Shown here piece by piece: positions 27,001 through 27,766 of a stretch of 27,766 nucleotides of DNA. The notes beneath the pieces were generated by a model. That model was not told where the DNA came from. It made no database searches and saw nothing but the letters and a program-made list of their open reading frames with translations. The DNA is from Chrysochromulina tobinii. Lineage: Eukaryota > Haptophyta > Prymnesiales > Chrysochromulinaceae. The stretch spans positions 1-27,766 of the forward strand of contig JWZX01002037.1 of assembly GCA_001275005.1 (NCBI GenBank), in the 5' to 3' direction. Both the position numbers and the translations under genes were made by a program. The stretch's first letter is position 1. The number at the start of each line of letters is the position of its first letter.

Positions 27001-27352
27001 GAGCTAATTTTCATTCACGTTCACGTTCACGTTCACGTTGCCTCGCAACATTACGGGCCGGCGATTCCCAATAGCTCGATGACCCCCTGGACCCCCTTTG
27101 GGGGGCTTTTACCACAACTCGTACCTCGAATCTCGATCAGCCGCCGGCCCACTGAGTTCGAGTGCGGTTATCTGACCACGCGGTGACGTCAATGGGTGAC
27201 GTGAGGCTACTCGTTTTCTACTCGTTGTCACAGCCAATGGCAAAACTCGACACAAAATACACCAGCCCGGGCGTACAACGATGCAGCTTCCACTACGGCT
27301 CGCGGATCCCACGCACGCCCTGGGCCCCCTGACCCCAACCTTTTCACACAGC
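27001..27352. promoter_or_regulatory. Upstream region of thioredoxin-PUB gene
   Basis: 352 bases. A perfect CRE palindrome TGACGTCA is at 27184-27191 and TGACGTGA at 27197-27204, both bZIP-type cores, about 185-205 bases upstream of the ATG. A CCAAT pentamer is at 27234-27238. A CCCCC-TTT-GGGGG inverted repeat lies at about 27092-27108. The 3' end of the tail-anchored gene also falls here. Binding is inferred only. Confidence 0.4.
27014..27037 (-). repeat. Hexamer TTCACG repeat, 4 copies
   Basis: Four exact copies of TTCACG lie 14 to 37 bases upstream of the thioredoxin-PUB start codon, probably in its 5' UTR. The array creates repeated ACGT cores. Confidence 0.9.
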
Positions 27353-27766
27353 TCAACGGTACCGTTTCACGATCGACACCAGAGCGAGTGAAACGGCAAC
27401 TGCCACTACCGCGACGGCGATGACGTGTGCTGGCGGGCGAAGGAGGTGCTCTACTACAAAAGGCTGGGCCTGAATTCGTCCTAGCTCGGCAGATGGCATG
27501 CAAGGTGGCTTGGAAGGAGCTTCGGCCGCGGGCCGTAGCTCCGCCGCTGGCGCTGGCTTCATCTCGGACTCCCTGTCCGTCGGTGCGGGCGCCATGGTGG
27601 GCGTTGGACCAACCGTTGGCTGGATCGCTCGCTTGGGTATTGGCTCGATTGGATCACTTTGGACATTGGCTCGCTTGGACATTGGCTCGATCACTTTGGC
27701 GCCGACTGGCGGCCGTTTGAATGGTGTCGGCTCGAGCTGAGGGACGACCCCCTCCACTGCCCCCCC
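27353..27766 (-). CDS. Proline-rich tail-anchored membrane protein (5' partial)
   Basis: The frame is open from the right edge of the window to TGA at 27353, with at least 137 residues and no clear ATG, so the gene starts outside. The visible part is rich in Pro, Ala and Glu with KR pairs, including the repeated IEPMSKRA and IEPIPKRA. It ends in a hydrophobic segment (HVIAVAVVAVAVSLALVSIV) followed only by KRYR and the stop. That is the layout of a C-tail-anchored protein facing the cytosol and inserted after translation (GET/TRC route); the target membrane is unknown. No family is recognised. The membrane segment is the main reason to believe the frame is coding. Confidence 0.5.
   Translation of the reverse strand, partial: GGAVEGVVPQLEPTPFKRPPVGAKVIEPMSKRANVQSDPIEPIPKRAIQPTVGPTPTMAPAPTDRESEMKPAPAAELRPAAEAPSKPPCMPSAELGRIQAQPFVVEHLLRPPAHVIAVAVVAVAVSLALVSIVKRYR

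Noticed and set aside
26258-27007. 249-codon plus frame opposite thioredoxin-PUB
   Set aside because: Exactly antisense to WCGPC thioredoxin and PUB coding sequence.
27090-27115. CCCCC-TTT-GGGGG hairpin followed by TTTT, like a bacterial terminator
   Set aside because: The window is eukaryotic with introns, so intrinsic termination of this kind is not expected.

Overview
This is nuclear DNA from a compact, GC-rich eukaryotic genome. I find thirteen protein genes in 27.8 kb, on both strands, with spacers of roughly 0.1 to 0.7 kb. Several genes need short GT-AG introns (55 to 208 bases) to read correctly, and there are no operons or bacterial signals. Protein families point to a flagellated protist: an OFD1-like centriole/basal-body protein, an 11-motif cyclic-nucleotide phosphodiesterase, a GT31-sulfotransferase fusion, a GT23-like fucosyltransferase and a secreted EGF protein. 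A haptophyte or similar microalga is my best guess from gene style. I saw no rRNA, tRNA, transposon, CRISPR or viral gene.

Layout: (1) 1-2765 minus, OFD1-like LisH/coiled-coil protein, running off the left edge; (2) 3060-3490 plus, single-domain FKBP followed by an in-frame lysine-rich tail beyond its TAG; (3) 4031-7163 minus, type II membrane enzyme with two Fringe-like GT31 domains and a sulfotransferase; (4) 7287-10758 plus, large armadillo-like repeat protein; (5) 11395-13176 minus, Ser/Pro/Arg-rich disordered protein; (6) 13489-14964 minus, membrane-anchored Sec14/CRAL-TRIO lipid-transfer protein; (7) 15289-16344 plus, unrecognised coiled-coil protein; (8) 16844-18103 minus, FUT8/NodZ-like fucosyltransferase; (9) 18338-20840 plus, secreted protein with 12 EGF-like repeats; (10) 21107-23011 plus, CS (NudC/p23) domain fused to a 2-oxoglutarate/Fe(II) dioxygenase; (11) 23729-25588 minus, lipid-anchored cyclic-nucleotide phosphodiesterase; (12) 26254-27000 minus, thioredoxin fused to a PUB domain; (13) 27353-end minus, proline-rich tail-anchored protein, cut by the right edge.

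Four pairs are divergent and may share promoters: OFD1-like/FKBP, GT31-sulfotransferase/armadillo, Sec14/coiled-coil and fucosyltransferase/EGF. The most interesting content is domain architecture: GT31-GT31-sulfotransferase, CS-2OG oxygenase and thioredoxin-PUB. A thematic link, inferred only, is that a Fringe-like enzyme, a fucosyltransferase and an EGF protein whose repeats partly match the O-fucose consensus lie within 17 kb, the last two back to back.
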